Counted from the first letter of the stretch, positions 17,806-26,876 are shown. The stretch is 64,000 nucleotides of DNA from Paenibacillus gyeongsangnamensis (GCF_027533625.1 NZ_JAQAGZ010000009.1:62001-126000), one strand, 5' to 3'. Notes: generated by a model not told the origin, from the sequence alone. Numbers and translations: made by a program.

Positions 17806-19296
17806 ATGAGTGTTCCGAACATTGTACTTATAACAACCGATCAAATGCGGGCCGACCTGATGGGCTGTGCCGGGAATCCGATTATTCAAACGCCTCACTT
17901 GGATTTTCTGGCGAAGAGAGGGGGCCGATTTACCCAAGCCATTTCGACGCAGCCCGTGTGCATTCCGGCACGCGCAACAATCATGACTGGCTTGGAAGGC
18001 CACAGCTTGGGGATTACAACTTATAAAGAAGGATTTGAAATTCCGGTTGAAGACACACTTCCCCGGTTGTTAAATCAAGCGGGTTACCAAACGAAGGCCG
18101 TCGGCAAAATGCACGTATATCCGGAAAGATGCCATTACGGCTTTGAAAGCATGCTTATTTGCGAAGAAGGTCGAATCATTGGTCAGGCGAATAACGAAAA
18201 CAAAGGATTGGACGATTATGAGCAATGGTTGGCCGAGCAAGGGTATCCGGGACAAGCATTCGGACACGGTTTGGCCAATAATGAGTATGCCGTTACTCCC
18301 TGGCATTTGCCCGACCGCTTGCATCCTACGGAATGGATAGGGCTGGAAACCTGCAAAGCGATCAAAAACAGGGATTGGACAAGGCCGTTGTTCCTGTGGT
18401 CTTCTTTTACAGCGCCGCATCCCCCCTTAGCCCCGCTTTTGAACGACTTGTATTTGTACGATCGGGACAGCATGCCAAAACCGGTCAAAGGAGACTGGGT
18501 GGGCAATCATCCATTGTTTCATCAATATAATTTGGCTCAATGGTTTGGCGATCAAACGACCGAAAAACAAACCGATCTCGCTTATCGGGCATTCTACGCT
18601 TTAATTACTCAGGTAGACCGCCAAATTAACCGCATTATCGGTACCTTGAGGGAAGAAGGTATGCTGGATAACACGTGGTTTATATTTGCTTCGGACCACG
18701 GCGATTGCATGGGAGATCATCAACTATGGTCCAAGTCCAACTTTTTGCGGGGAGCTTGCAACATTCCGCTTATCATCACACCACCGCCGAGAGGAAACCT
18801 GGATCGGGCCGTTGCCGAAAATTGGGTGCCGGGAATTACCAGCCACTCCGTGGTTGGGCTTCAGGACATTATGCCGACCTGCCTTGAAATTGCCGGGGTA
18901 GCGGCACCAAATGGTCTTGATGGCAAGAGCCTGCTCCCGTTGCTGAAGGAACCTTCGGCAAAAGTGCGCGACGCCATACTTGGCGAATTTGGTCCAATCG
19001 GAAAACGTTCATTTATGCTCTCAGATGGATGCTGGAAATATATTTGGTATGAGGAAGACGACGCGCAGCTGTTGTTCCATGTAGCTGATGATCCTGATGA
19101 AATTTCTGATCTTTCCACAAAACTTCCGGCAAAAGCTCAAGTCTGGAGGAAAAAATTAGCTGACAAATTGCAGGGCAGAATAAACGACAGGGCAATTGAC
19201 GGAGACATTTTGAGGCCCGTCTCGCCCGACAGAATGTTGTCCGAACTGGAGAGGGCACGAATGGTTACGGATCATAATGCTCGCGGTTTGCACTAA
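17806..19296 (+). CDS. Sulfatase, Cys-type (family S1), second copy
   Basis: Cytoplasmic sulfatase of 496 residues, last gene of the operon. Motifs: metal site LITTDQMRAD, formylglycine consensus C52-I-P-A-R56, AVGKMHVYP, the substrate-loop FASDHGDCMGDHQLWSKSNF and a C-terminal FHVADDPDEISDLS strand. The SDHGD-MGDH form is typical of many choline- or sugar-sulfatase-like S1 enzymes. No signal peptide is present. AAAGGAG precedes ATG 17806. A bidirectional terminator follows. Together with the first sulfatase it implies that the imported substrate carries at least two kinds of sulfate ester, though gene redundancy is also possible. Confidence 0.94.
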   Translation: MSVPNIVLITTDQMRADLMGCAGNPIIQTPHLDFLAKRGGRFTQAISTQPVCIPARATIMTGLEGHSLGITTYKEGFEIPVEDTLPRLLNQAGYQTKAVGKMHVYPERCHYGFESMLICEEGRIIGQANNENKGLDDYEQWLAEQGYPGQAFGHGLANNEYAVTPWHLPDRLHPTEWIGLETCKAIKNRDWTRPLFLWSSFTAPHPPLAPLLNDLYLYDRDSMPKPVKGDWVGNHPLFHQYNLAQWFGDQTTEKQTDLAYRAFYALITQVDRQINRIIGTLREEGMLDNTWFIFASDHGDCMGDHQLWSKSNFLRGACNIPLIITPPPRGNLDRAVAENWVPGITSHSVVGLQDIMPTCLEIAGVAAPNGLDGKSLLPLLKEPSAKVRDAILGEFGPIGKRSFMLSDGCWKYIWYEEDDAQLLFHVADDPDEISDLSTKLPAKAQVWRKKLADKLQGRINDRAIDGDILRPVSPDRMLSELERARMVTDHNARGLH

Positions 19297-19342
19297 AGAA
19301 ACATGGGAAAAGATTGATGGACAGATCTGGACAACACTTAAA

Positions 19343-19377
19343 AAAAGCCCGCCAACCCAATCGGATGGCGGGCTTTT
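19343..19377. terminator. Bidirectional terminator between sulfatase operon and aldo/keto reductase
   Basis: 12-bp stem AAAAGCCCGCCA/TGGCGGGCTTTT with an 11-base loop, flanked by A and T runs, lying between two converging genes. Confidence 0.85.
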
Positions 19378-19382
19378 CGTGC

Positions 19383-20249
19383 TTATTTCAAATTGGAAAG
19401 CGTCTTGAAATCCTCCTCGCTGAGCGTTATCCCTGCACCCGCGATATTTTCTTCCAGATGTGCCACCTTCGATGTACCTGGAATTGGGAGCATGACCGGC
19501 GAGCGCTTCAGAAGCCAAGCAAGCGCGATTTGCGAGGGTTTGGCATTCAAACGCTTCGCAATCTCATCAAGCGGACTGCCTTCGCGTGCCAGCTCACCGG
19601 TTGCGAGCGGAAACCAGGGGATGAAGGCGATACCGTTTGCTTCCGTATACTGTAGTACCGGCTCGGCGTCACGTTTAATGAGGTTATACAAATTTTGTAC
19701 GGATACGATTTTCACAATTTTTTCGGCTGACTTCAACTGGTCGACCGAAACCTCGCTTAGACCAATGTGACGAATCTTTCCTTCCTGTTGCAGTAAAGCC
19801 AGCTCTCCAAGCTGCTCGGCCAGCGGTACCTTCGGATCGATGCGGTGCAACTGCAAAAGATCAATACGCTCTAAGCCGAGGTGACGAAGGCTCAGTTCCA
19901 CCTGTTGACGAAGATACTCAGGGCGGCCTACAGGTCTCCAATCATTCGGGCCGGAGCGAGTAACCCCCACCTTGGTCGCGATAATCAAATCATCCGCATA
20001 AGGGTGCAGTGCTTTTTTGATCAGCTGTTCCGAGACAAAAGGTCCGTAGGAGTCTGCCGTGTCAATGAAATTAACGCCGAGCTCGACGGCTCGTTGCAAT
20101 ACACGCAAAGCCTCAGCTGGGTCCTTTGGATCACCCCAGATACCAGGACCGGTTAATTGCATAGCACCGAACCCGAGACGATTAACCGTGAGATCCCCGC
20201 CAATGGTCATTTTACCCGACATTTCGGCCGTAACCGTTGAGTTTGACAA
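19383..20249 (-). CDS. Aldo/keto reductase
   Basis: NADPH-dependent oxidoreductase of 288 residues with a TIM-barrel AKR fold. The catalytic tetrad positions are visible: Asp/Tyr in [11 protein letters not shown], Lys in IIATKVGV and His in LLQLHRID. A nucleotide-binding C-terminal segment [17 protein letters not shown] is present. The start is TTG at 20249, nine bases after a strong AAGGAGG. Its substrate cannot be told. It lies 53 bases downstream of the SDR remnant on the same strand and was probably in an operon with it before the SDR lost its 5' end. If so, this gene may now lack its original promoter. Confidence 0.93.
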   Translation of the reverse strand: MSNSTVTAEMSGKMTIGGDLTVNRLGFGAMQLTGPGIWGDPKDPAEALRVLQRAVELGVNFIDTADSYGPFVSEQLIKKALHPYADDLIIATKVGVTRSGPNDWRPVGRPEYLRQQVELSLRHLGLERIDLLQLHRIDPKVPLAEQLGELALLQQEGKIRHIGLSEVSVDQLKSAEKIVKIVSVQNLYNLIKRDAEPVLQYTEANGIAFIPWFPLATGELAREGSPLDEIAKRLNAKPSQIALAWLLKRSPVMLPIPGTSKVAHLEENIAGAGITLSEEDFKTLSNLK

Positions 20250-20302
20250 GTGTGATTACCTCCTTTAGATAATGTGACCTAAAATAGGTCGCCATGTTAC
20301 GT

Positions 20303-20761
20303 TTACATAGGGTTCGTAGTCAAGATTCCCGCCGTTTTCAGAACGACACGGGAAGGCAGCTTTAGTCCTGCCAAAATCAATTCCGCAACATCCTCCGGCT
20401 GCATCATCCGGTCTTCGGGCCCAACCGGCAATCCGGTTTTGACGGCCAAATCCGTGTTTACCGTGCTGGGAGCCAAAGCGGTCACCCGGATATTGGATTT
20501 GCGGACCTCGTGGAACAACGATTCCGTTAATCCTATCAAGGCGAACTTGGAGGCGCAGTAGGCCGACCCTGTTGCGAATCCTCTCTCGCCGGCGCTCGAA
20601 GATACATTCATAATATCCCCTTGTTTGCGTTCCATCATGGAGGGCAAAACGGCACGGGTCACATAATAAGTACCCATCAGATTGACCTGAATGATGCGCT
20701 GCCACTCGGCAGGATCCATATCAAGCAGCGTGCCGAAGGTTGCGGTCCCTGCATTGCTCAC
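20303..20761 (-). pseudogene. Short-chain dehydrogenase/reductase, 5'-truncated
   Basis: C-terminal two-thirds of a classical SDR: NAGTATFGTLLDMDPAEW, the catalytic Ser region IMNVSSSAGERGF, YxxxK as AYCASKFAL, and a tail AELILAGLKLPSRVVLK. The first 75-80 residues, including the TGxxxGxG cofactor motif, are missing. An in-frame TAG lies just upstream of the point where homology begins (V-S-N-A-G), and beyond it is the end of an unrelated Mrp-like gene. An open frame from a GTG at 20761 gives 152 residues, but without the Rossmann motif it cannot bind NAD(P). The break is at one edge of the formate dehydrogenase block. Confidence 0.85.
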
Positions 20762-20779
20762 TCCCTATAGTTTGTCTTG

Positions 20780-21883
20780 TTATTCCAAATTGGCGTGTTG
20801 CCGTACATGGTGCGAGAGTCTTGTCCCTGTTGCTCCATCTTTGTTGACAAGCTCTTCAGCAAGAAGTGAAAAGACCTCCCCAATGAGAGAATCTTCACAA
20901 TAAACAGATGAACCGGTATTTTCCTCTGGCTGTGCAAAAGGAATTTTGGCGATTACCTCGGTTTGCAGCTGCAAAGCAAGCGTTTCACCGCCGCCTCTTC
21001 CAAAAAGGTAATTCTTCTCTCCAGCTTTGTTTTCATAATAAGACATATTTTCCACTATGCCTAAAATTTCATGTTTGGTATGCATCGCCATGGCACCTGC
21101 TCTTGAAGCGACAAAAGAAGCTACATTATGAGGAGTGGTCACAATGATTTCTTTTGCTTGAGGAATCATGGCAGCTACATCAATCGCGACATCACCCGTG
21201 CCGGGAGGTAAATCAAGAAGAAGGTAATCTAATTCTCCCCAGTGGGTATTCACGAGAAAATTCCGGATCCATTTGTTGAGCATAGGCCCGCGCCACATCA
21301 CTACATTGTTATCCGGTGCAAAAAATCCCATTGACATGACTTTAATACCGTGACTAACGGGAGGGATAGCCGTCTGGTCAATCATTGTCGGCTTCTGCCT
21401 GATTTGCATCATGGCAGGGATACTGAAGCCGTATATATCAGCATCCAGTATGCCTACTTTTTTTCCTAATCGCGCCAATGCGGCTGCGAGGTTAATCGTT
21501 ACAGTCGATTTTCCGACACCTCCTTTTCCGCTAGTTACAGCGATAAACGTTACACCCGAATCCGGGCGTAACATTTTGGGCATTCCTGCTTTTGTAGTAG
21601 CCTCTTTTTTTAGCGACTGTGTTAAGGCGGCGCGCTCTTCATTCGTCATAGAACTGAATGATAAGGAGATGTCTGAAGCACCGATGCTTCGAAGAGATTC
21701 TTCTATATCTTGCTCAATTTTAGCTTTCAAAGGGCAGCCTTGGATAGTTAATACAACTTCCAGCCCAATACGAGCACCATCGATTTTGATATTTCTAACC
21801 ATATTTAAATCAACAATGCTTCTATGGAGCTCAGGATCTTCTACATGCCTAAGGGCTTCCAAAGCTTTTTCGTTCGTCAGCAT
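20780..21883 (-). CDS. Mrp/NBP35-family P-loop ATPase
   Basis: Cytoplasmic ATPase of 367 residues. It has an N-terminal MIP18/DUF59 domain (about 1-80, LRHVEDPELHRSIVDLNMVR) and a Mrp NTPase domain with the deviant Walker A SGKGGVGKSTVTINLAAAL, switch GILDADIYGFSIP and LLLDLPPGTGD. Members act as Fe-S carriers or, as SalA in Bacillus, as regulators. The Cys-x-x-Cys pair expected after the ENMSYY strand is absent here (the strand runs on as ENKAGEKNYLFGRGGGE), so a classic bridging Fe-S cluster is doubtful. It is the third gene of the fdhF transcript. A role in maturing the Fe-S-rich formate dehydrogenase is inferred from position only. Confidence 0.9.
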   Translation of the reverse strand: MLTNEKALEALRHVEDPELHRSIVDLNMVRNIKIDGARIGLEVVLTIQGCPLKAKIEQDIEESLRSIGASDISLSFSSMTNEERAALTQSLKKEATTKAGMPKMLRPDSGVTFIAVTSGKGGVGKSTVTINLAAALARLGKKVGILDADIYGFSIPAMMQIRQKPTMIDQTAIPPVSHGIKVMSMGFFAPDNNVVMWRGPMLNKWIRNFLVNTHWGELDYLLLDLPPGTGDVAIDVAAMIPQAKEIIVTTPHNVASFVASRAGAMAMHTKHEILGIVENMSYYENKAGEKNYLFGRGGGETLALQLQTEVIAKIPFAQPEENTGSSVYCEDSLIGEVFSLLAEELVNKDGATGTRLSHHVRQHANLE

Positions 21884-21908
21884 ACGATCATTCCTTTTAA
21901 TTTTCGAA

Positions 21909-22391
21909 TCATTCTTCTTTTAATCCTTTGCCTAACCCTTTCATGAAATAAATTCCAAATCCAATTGCGCGATTTATATCCGGATCATTTAATACTTTTA
22001 AAAGATCAAACATGCTTATTTTATTATTGCTTTGCAGGTGTTTGCTTCCTTCGTCCATCCCTTGCACCACACTGCCGGCAAGCTTCTTCGTAAGCTCCGT
22101 GTCGAGGCTGGTTAAAAGGCCGGCTGCCCCCATTAGATTATTGATCAAATTCGTAACCGGCTCGCGTGTCGCTTGGTTGAGGACGATTTTCGCGATGCTT
22201 TCTTTTGCTTTAAGCATGGATTGGACGGCTTCCAGAATTCCGCTGTCATGCAGTTCCCGCACAATTTCTATCGTCTTTTTGAGAGCAGCGTCGTTTTCCG
22301 CCAGATCAGCTGAGAGCTGATCCAGCGACTGTTTCTTCCTTTCATTTTCCGTTGGAATCTGCTTACGAATTGTCGCAATAGGTTTAGCCAA
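21909..22391 (-). CDS. yrhD: DUF1641 protein (YrhD-like), formate dehydrogenase partner
   Basis: Protein of about 160 residues of the DUF1641 family (B. subtilis YrhD), regularly encoded beside YrhE-type formate dehydrogenases. It is mostly helical and has no catalytic motif I recognise; FGIYFMKGLGKGLKEE forms the conserved tail. The start is the TTG at 22391: AAGGAGG lies nine bases ahead of it, and the longer frame to 22448 would overlap the end of the dehydrogenase gene. It lies between fdhF and the Mrp-like ATPase on one transcript. The function is not established; subunit or assembly factor are both possible. Confidence 0.88.
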   Translation of the reverse strand: MAKPIATIRKQIPTENERKKQSLDQLSADLAENDAALKKTIEIVRELHDSGILEAVQSMLKAKESIAKIVLNQATREPVTNLINNLMGAAGLLTSLDTELTKKLAGSVVQGMDEGSKHLQSNNKISMFDLLKVLNDPDINRAIGFGIYFMKGLGKGLKEE

Positions 22392-22405
22392 GATTCCCGA
22401 CCTCC

Positions 22406-25348
22406 TTATTCTTGATCCACTAGAGCTACATAACCGGGACGGTTCCATTTGCGGTGTACTTCAACCCCGTTTTGCGGATGGCGCTTTTTATTTCGTTGAT
22501 TATTATGAGGTAGCGGGATATCTCCATCTAATTCCAGGATTTGCATCCGAACCTTGGTTTGCTTGTAGGCCGGGGTAGCCGTTTTGACATCATGCGCCCC
22601 GCCGGTTAACAGATTCACTGCACTGTCATGGGTATTCGAATGCATAGGAACATAAATGTCTTTTCCTTTCATTCTGTCAGTAACAACAACACGGAGCTTA
22701 ACGGCACCGTAAGGCGATTCCAAACGAACCAGCGTTCCGTCCTTGACTCTACGCTCTTTAGCCAACTCCGGCGATATTTCCACAAACACATTAGGAAGCT
22801 TGAGTTGAATGCCTTTGGATTTGGCTGTCAGATTTCCTTCGTGGAACTGTTCCAGCAAACGGCCGTTGTCCAGCGTCAGATCAAATTCCGCCGGGAACTC
22901 CTCAGGCGGGATATACTCTAAGAGTGACAAACGCGCTTTTTTATCCGGGAAATTGAATCCCTTTGTATGGAGAAGCGGCGTGTTGCTTCCGTCTGGCGAG
23001 CCCCAGTGGAAGCTGTTCCAGCCTTCCAGTACGTCGTAATTACATTGTGAGAAGAACGGCGTGAGCGATGCCATCTCGGCGAAGATTTCACGTGGATGAC
23101 TATAATTCCAATCAAATCCCATATGTTTCGCAAATTGACTGAAAATCCACCAGTCGGGTTTGCTGTCACCAACCGGTTCTAGTACTTGATACAGCCGCTG
23201 CACACGACGTTCGGTATTTGTAAACGTCCCATCTTTTTCTAACGATGGCACAGCTGGCAAAATGATATCGGCAAATTGAGCGGTTGTGCTCAGGAATACG
23301 TCTTGAACCACAAGGAATTCAACATTCGCGAGCACCTCTTGGGTGTAGTTGGAGTCTATATCGACCCATGCCATCTCTTCACCGGCAATGTACATGCCTT
23401 TCATCTCACCGCGCATTATCGCTTCTAACATTGCGTTATTATCAAGGCCGCGCTGGGCTGGAAGTTGCACCCCATAGGCCGCTTCAAATTTGGCGCGAAT
23501 TGCATCGTTAGTAACAGGCTGGTATCCAGGGAAAATATCCGGCATGGTGCCCATGTCAGCGGCGCCTTGAACGTTATTATGCCCGCGAAGCGGATACGCG
23601 CCCGCGCCAGGACGCATAAAGTTCCCTGTAACAAGGAGCAGATTGGCTATCGCAGTGGATGTATGCGAGCCTGCTACGTTTTGTGTTACGCCCATACCCC
23701 AGCAAATTGCAGTTCCGTCTGCATCGCGAATCATTTCTGCCACTTTAATTAACGTTTCTTTTGGAATGCCGGTTTCTTTCTCAGCGAATTCCAAAGTGTA
23801 GGTCTGAAGCACTTTCAAATATTCCGGATAGAAGTTCACATGCTCTTCAATGAATTTCGGATTGTGCCAGTTTTGATCGATCATGTATTTGGTAACAGCC
23901 GATAACCAAACATAATCGGTTCCTTGCTTCGGACGAATGAACAAATCGGCGCGGTCTGCCATTTCATGCCTGCGAAGGTCAACGGTAATGAGCTTTTGCC
24001 CATGTAATTTATGCGCGCGTTTGATGCGCGTTGCCAGTACCGGATGTCCATCACCAGGAGCACACCCGACGAGGATGACTAGTCCTGCTGAGGCGATGTC
24101 TTTAATAGTTCCGGAGTCACCGCCGACTCCACCGGTCTGCTGCAGGCCCCAAGATGCCGGAGATTGGCAGTACCGCGAGCAGTTGTCAACGTTGTGCGTT
24201 TGAAAGATTTGACGGGCTATTTTTTGCATCAAGTAGTTTTCTTCGTTAGTGAACTTGGATGATGAGATGAATCCAAGCGCTTTCCCGCCATACGTTTCTT
24301 TAATGGCACCGAACTTGCTTGCCATTAGGCTCAACGCTTCTTCCCATGTCGCTTCTACAAATTCATCTCCTTGACGGATCAATGGTTTCGTCAAGCGCTG
24401 CTCGCTATTGACGAAATCCCAGCCAAACTTTCCTTTTACGCAAGTCGAAATTCCGTTAACAGGCGCTTCCGAGCTCGGTTGAACTTTCAGAATTTTGCGG
24501 CCCTTCGTCCAAACCTCGAAGGTGCAGCCAACACCGCAGAATGTGCAGACGGTTTTTGTTTTTTTCGTCCGAGTCTCACGCATTGCGGCTTCTACTTCAG
24601 AGATTGCGAAGATGCCGCTGTAACCCGGCTCCACTTCCTTAATCAGGCCAATCATCGGATTTAACAAGTCTTTTTCGATACCGCTCATGAAGCCGGCTTC
24701 ACCCAGCATGGATTTTTCCATCAAGGCGTTACAAGGGCAGACTGTCACGCATTGACCGCAGCTAACGCAGGAGGAATCGTTAATAGCCGATCCATCATCC
24801 CATATAACGCGAGGACGCTCCGCTTCCCAGTCAATGGACAACGTTTCATTGACCTGAAGGTTTTGACAAACCTCAACGCATTGACCGCATGCGATACACT
24901 GGTTAGGGTCATAACGATAGAAAGGGTGGGACATATCAACTTCAGATACGTCTGCTTTTGGTGTATAGGGGTATTTTTGGTGTTCAATCTCCATCAACTC
25001 AGCTGTGTTATGTAACTTACAGTTTCCGTTGTTGTTGTCACATACCGTACAGTAGAGCAGGTGATTTTCTAATAAGCGATCCATCGCTTCAGTTTGAGCC
25101 TCTTTTGCACCCTTTGATGACAATTCAATGTTCATGCCGTTCATTGCAACCATGGAGCAAGAACGTACAAGCTTTCCATCGACCTCCACAATACAGGTAT
25201 CACACGTTTGTATGGGGTCTACTTCGGGTACGTAACAGATTTGCGGATGCTTGAGCTCATTTTGATTAATGATTTCCAAGATCGTTAAACCCGGATCAGC
25301 TTGATACCCTTTGCCGTCAATAGTAATTCTAACCATGTTGTCGTTCAT
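22406..25348 (-). CDS. fdhF: Formate dehydrogenase alpha subunit (molybdenum/Fe-S, YrhE type)
   Basis: Oxidises formate to CO2; 980 residues, cytoplasmic, no Tat signal. Domains in order: a 2Fe-2S ferredoxin domain (Cys in QICYVPEVDPIQTCDTC), a His/Cys cluster (LLYCTVCDNNNGNCKLH), two 4Fe-4S motifs (CIACGQCVEVC and CVSCGQCVTVC), the molybdopterin 4Fe-4S motif CTFCGVGC, then the molybdo-bis-MGD domains. The Mo ligand is Cys in NCSRYCQSPASW, so this is the Cys, not the selenocysteine, form. AAAAGGAGGTAAACC precedes the ATG. No separate NADH-binding subunit is nearby, as in the B. subtilis yrhE set. The leader carries a terminator hairpin just before the ribosome binding site, suggesting attenuation control. 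Confidence 0.95.
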   Translation of the reverse strand: MNDNMVRITIDGKGYQADPGLTILEIINQNELKHPQICYVPEVDPIQTCDTCIVEVDGKLVRSCSMVAMNGMNIELSSKGAKEAQTEAMDRLLENHLLYCTVCDNNNGNCKLHNTAELMEIEHQKYPYTPKADVSEVDMSHPFYRYDPNQCIACGQCVEVCQNLQVNETLSIDWEAERPRVIWDDGSAINDSSCVSCGQCVTVCPCNALMEKSMLGEAGFMSGIEKDLLNPMIGLIKEVEPGYSGIFAISEVEAAMRETRTKKTKTVCTFCGVGCTFEVWTKGRKILKVQPSSEAPVNGISTCVKGKFGWDFVNSEQRLTKPLIRQGDEFVEATWEEALSLMASKFGAIKETYGGKALGFISSSKFTNEENYLMQKIARQIFQTHNVDNCSRYCQSPASWGLQQTGGVGGDSGTIKDIASAGLVILVGCAPGDGHPVLATRIKRAHKLHGQKLITVDLRRHEMADRADLFIRPKQGTDYVWLSAVTKYMIDQNWHNPKFIEEHVNFYPEYLKVLQTYTLEFAEKETGIPKETLIKVAEMIRDADGTAICWGMGVTQNVAGSHTSTAIANLLLVTGNFMRPGAGAYPLRGHNNVQGAADMGTMPDIFPGYQPVTNDAIRAKFEAAYGVQLPAQRGLDNNAMLEAIMRGEMKGMYIAGEEMAWVDIDSNYTQEVLANVEFLVVQDVFLSTTAQFADIILPAVPSLEKDGTFTNTERRVQRLYQVLEPVGDSKPDWWIFSQFAKHMGFDWNYSHPREIFAEMASLTPFFSQCNYDVLEGWNSFHWGSPDGSNTPLLHTKGFNFPDKKARLSLLEYIPPEEFPAEFDLTLDNGRLLEQFHEGNLTAKSKGIQLKLPNVFVEISPELAKERRVKDGTLVRLESPYGAVKLRVVVTDRMKGKDIYVPMHSNTHDSAVNLLTGGAHDVKTATPAYKQTKVRMQILELDGDIPLPHNNQRNKKRHPQNGVEVHRKWNRPGYVALVDQE

Positions 25349-25371
25349 GGTTTACCTCCTTTTAGACAAAT

Positions 25372-25431
25372 AAAAAAACCACCATGAGCAATACACGCCT
25401 GGGTGACAGGAACGGTGCGTGCTCATGGTGG
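25372..25431 (-). terminator. Leader terminator (candidate attenuator) of fdhF
   Basis: A 12-bp perfect stem CCACCATGAGCA/TGCTCATGGTGG with a long partly paired loop is followed on the minus strand by seven T, ending about 20 bases before the fdhF start region. A promoter lies 110 bases upstream on the same strand, so this hairpin would stop transcription before the gene unless relieved. A smaller hairpin (TTAGCA/TGCTAA, 25441-25457) precedes it. No known riboswitch consensus was recognised. Confidence 0.7.
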
Positions 25432-25536
25432 AATAGTTCATTAGCAGTCCTTGCTAACATACCAATCCATTTACGTGGGAATGAAATAATAGAACCATAA
25501 CAATAATATATCATGACTCCATCTTTAACGTTTATT

Positions 25537-25565
25537 ATTATAGCGCTTAACCAGAGTATAAACAA
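25537..25565 (-). promoter_or_regulatory. Sigma-A-type promoter of fdhF operon
   Basis: On the minus strand TTGTTT (25560-25565) and TATAAT (25537-25542) are separated by 17 bases. Transcription would start near 25530, leaving a leader of about 180 bases that contains the hairpin at 25372-25431. Confidence 0.65.
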
Positions 25566-25698
25566 CATATAACTATTTATTGGAATATCCAGTTTCGGAA
25601 TCCACACTTTTTTTTTTTGCATTGTTGATTTATGATTAAAAAACTAATTAGGCAAACGTAATCATTTAAAACAAACGGTTTAACGAGGAGGAATAAAC

Positions 25699-26055
25699 AT
25701 GTCAAAAATGGTACATGATTTTAATGATATTATTCGAAAGCTTCGCAAAGATTTGTTTGGCAAAGGGCCGGAACGCATTCATACGGTATTTGTCGAGAAC
25801 ATGGCTATTTCCACGCTGTATGGAAATTTGACGCCTACGGAAAAGTTTATTGCAAGTAGACCGGATGGTACAGATATGGTTCATATAGCCCGAACTAAAA
25901 TGATACAGCAAGTGTACTCGACAAATGTTCCGAAAGGGATAGAGGAAATCGTCGGCGCCAAATTGGTTCACCTGTTTACGGATATGAAGGTAGAAGAAGA
26001 TATTGCAGTTTCCGTGTTTGTATTTGATAAAAACATAGCATTAGAGAGGGCCTAA
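25699..26055 (+). CDS. DUF2294 protein (YrhF-like)
   Basis: Small soluble protein of 118 residues of the DUF2294 family, as in B. subtilis YrhF of the formate dehydrogenase locus. It is preceded by GAGGAGGAATAAAC. The sequence is conserved around GKGPERIHTVFVENMAIS, LTPTEKFIA and the tail LVHLFTDMKVEEDIAVSVFVFD. No catalytic residues can be named. The gene is divergent from fdhF and ends by overlapping the first base of fdhD, so it is co-expressed with the sulfurtransferase. A role in cofactor insertion or formate metabolism is inferred from its constant association. Confidence 0.88.
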   Translation: MSKMVHDFNDIIRKLRKDLFGKGPERIHTVFVENMAISTLYGNLTPTEKFIASRPDGTDMVHIARTKMIQQVYSTNVPKGIEEIVGAKLVHLFTDMKVEEDIAVSVFVFDKNIALERA

Positions 26056-26855
26056 TGATCATGAAACCAATCGAGGTGAAAAGGGAAATCCTTCGTTTTG
26101 TTCATGGTCACGCTGAAGCTGTTGAGGACAGCATTGTAACGGAATATCCGGTCACGGTGAAAATTAACGGGCAGGAATTTGCTACTATGGTTTGTACGCC
26201 GGAATTTATAGAAGATATGGTTATAGGTTTTTTGGCATCCGAAGGCATTATCAGGAAATACGAAGATATTGAAAAAATCTGGATACAGGAAACAGAAGGG
26301 TTTGTCCATGTGACAACAACAAAAATCAATCCTTATTACCGTGATTTTCAAAGCAAACGATATATTACCTCCTGCTGCGGGATGAGCAGACAAGGATTTG
26401 TTTTTGTAAACGATGCATTGACCGCCAAGAAGATGGAGGATATTCGTGTAAAAATATCCATCGATGATTGTTTTCGATTAATGAATGAAATGCAGCAATC
26501 TGCGGATACTTTTCATCATACGGGCGGGGTCCACAATGCGGCCTTATGTGACGCCAATGGAATTGTTTTAAGTCGGATGGACATAGGACGACATAATGCT
26601 TTGGACAAAATTTATGGCTATTGTTTAAAAAATGACATTCCCATCGGAGATAAAATTATCGTTTTTAGTGGCCGCATATCCTCCGAAATTTTATTGAAAG
26701 TTGCCAAAATAGGCTGTGAAGTGATATTGTCAAAGTCAGCTCCGACAGAATTGGCGTTACAGCTGGCTGAACAATTGGGAATTACCACAATAGGCTTTAT
26801 CCGTAATCAATCTCTAAATGTGTATACGTTTCCGAAACGTATTCTAAATATTTGA
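26055..26855 (+). CDS. fdhD: FdhD, sulfurtransferase for formate dehydrogenase activation
   Basis: Transfers sulfur to the molybdenum cofactor of formate dehydrogenase, a step required for its activity; 266 residues. The family core is visible: EYPVTVKINGQEFATMVCTP, DMVIGFLASEGII, the redox segment YITSCCGMSRQG with two neighbouring Cys at the sulfur-transfer position, TGGVHNAALCD and MDIGRHNALDKIYGY. ATG 26055 overlaps the preceding stop; a second ATG at 26061 is equally possible. It is the second gene of the divergent arm of the fdh locus. A promoter and leader for the transporter gene follow. Confidence 0.95.
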   Translation: MIMKPIEVKREILRFVHGHAEAVEDSIVTEYPVTVKINGQEFATMVCTPEFIEDMVIGFLASEGIIRKYEDIEKIWIQETEGFVHVTTTKINPYYRDFQSKRYITSCCGMSRQGFVFVNDALTAKKMEDIRVKISIDDCFRLMNEMQQSADTFHHTGGVHNAALCDANGIVLSRMDIGRHNALDKIYGYCLKNDIPIGDKIIVFSGRISSEILLKVAKIGCEVILSKSAPTELALQLAEQLGITTIGFIRNQSLNVYTFPKRILNI

Positions 26856-26876
26856 TAATACATTTTTAAAATAATA

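Noticed and set aside
24150-24230. Selenocysteine (in-frame TGA) in formate dehydrogenase
   Set aside because: The metal-ligand position is a Cys codon in NCSRYCQSPASW, and no in-frame TGA or SECIS-like need is present.
25348-25530. Molybdenum-cofactor riboswitch in the fdhF leader
   Set aside because: The position and gene would fit, but I do not see the conserved MoCo aptamer blocks, so it is left as an unclassified attenuator.
25362-25622. 86-codon minus-strand frame ahead of fdhF
   Set aside because: It spans the fdhF promoter and terminator hairpin, has no ribosome binding site and reads as untranslated leader.
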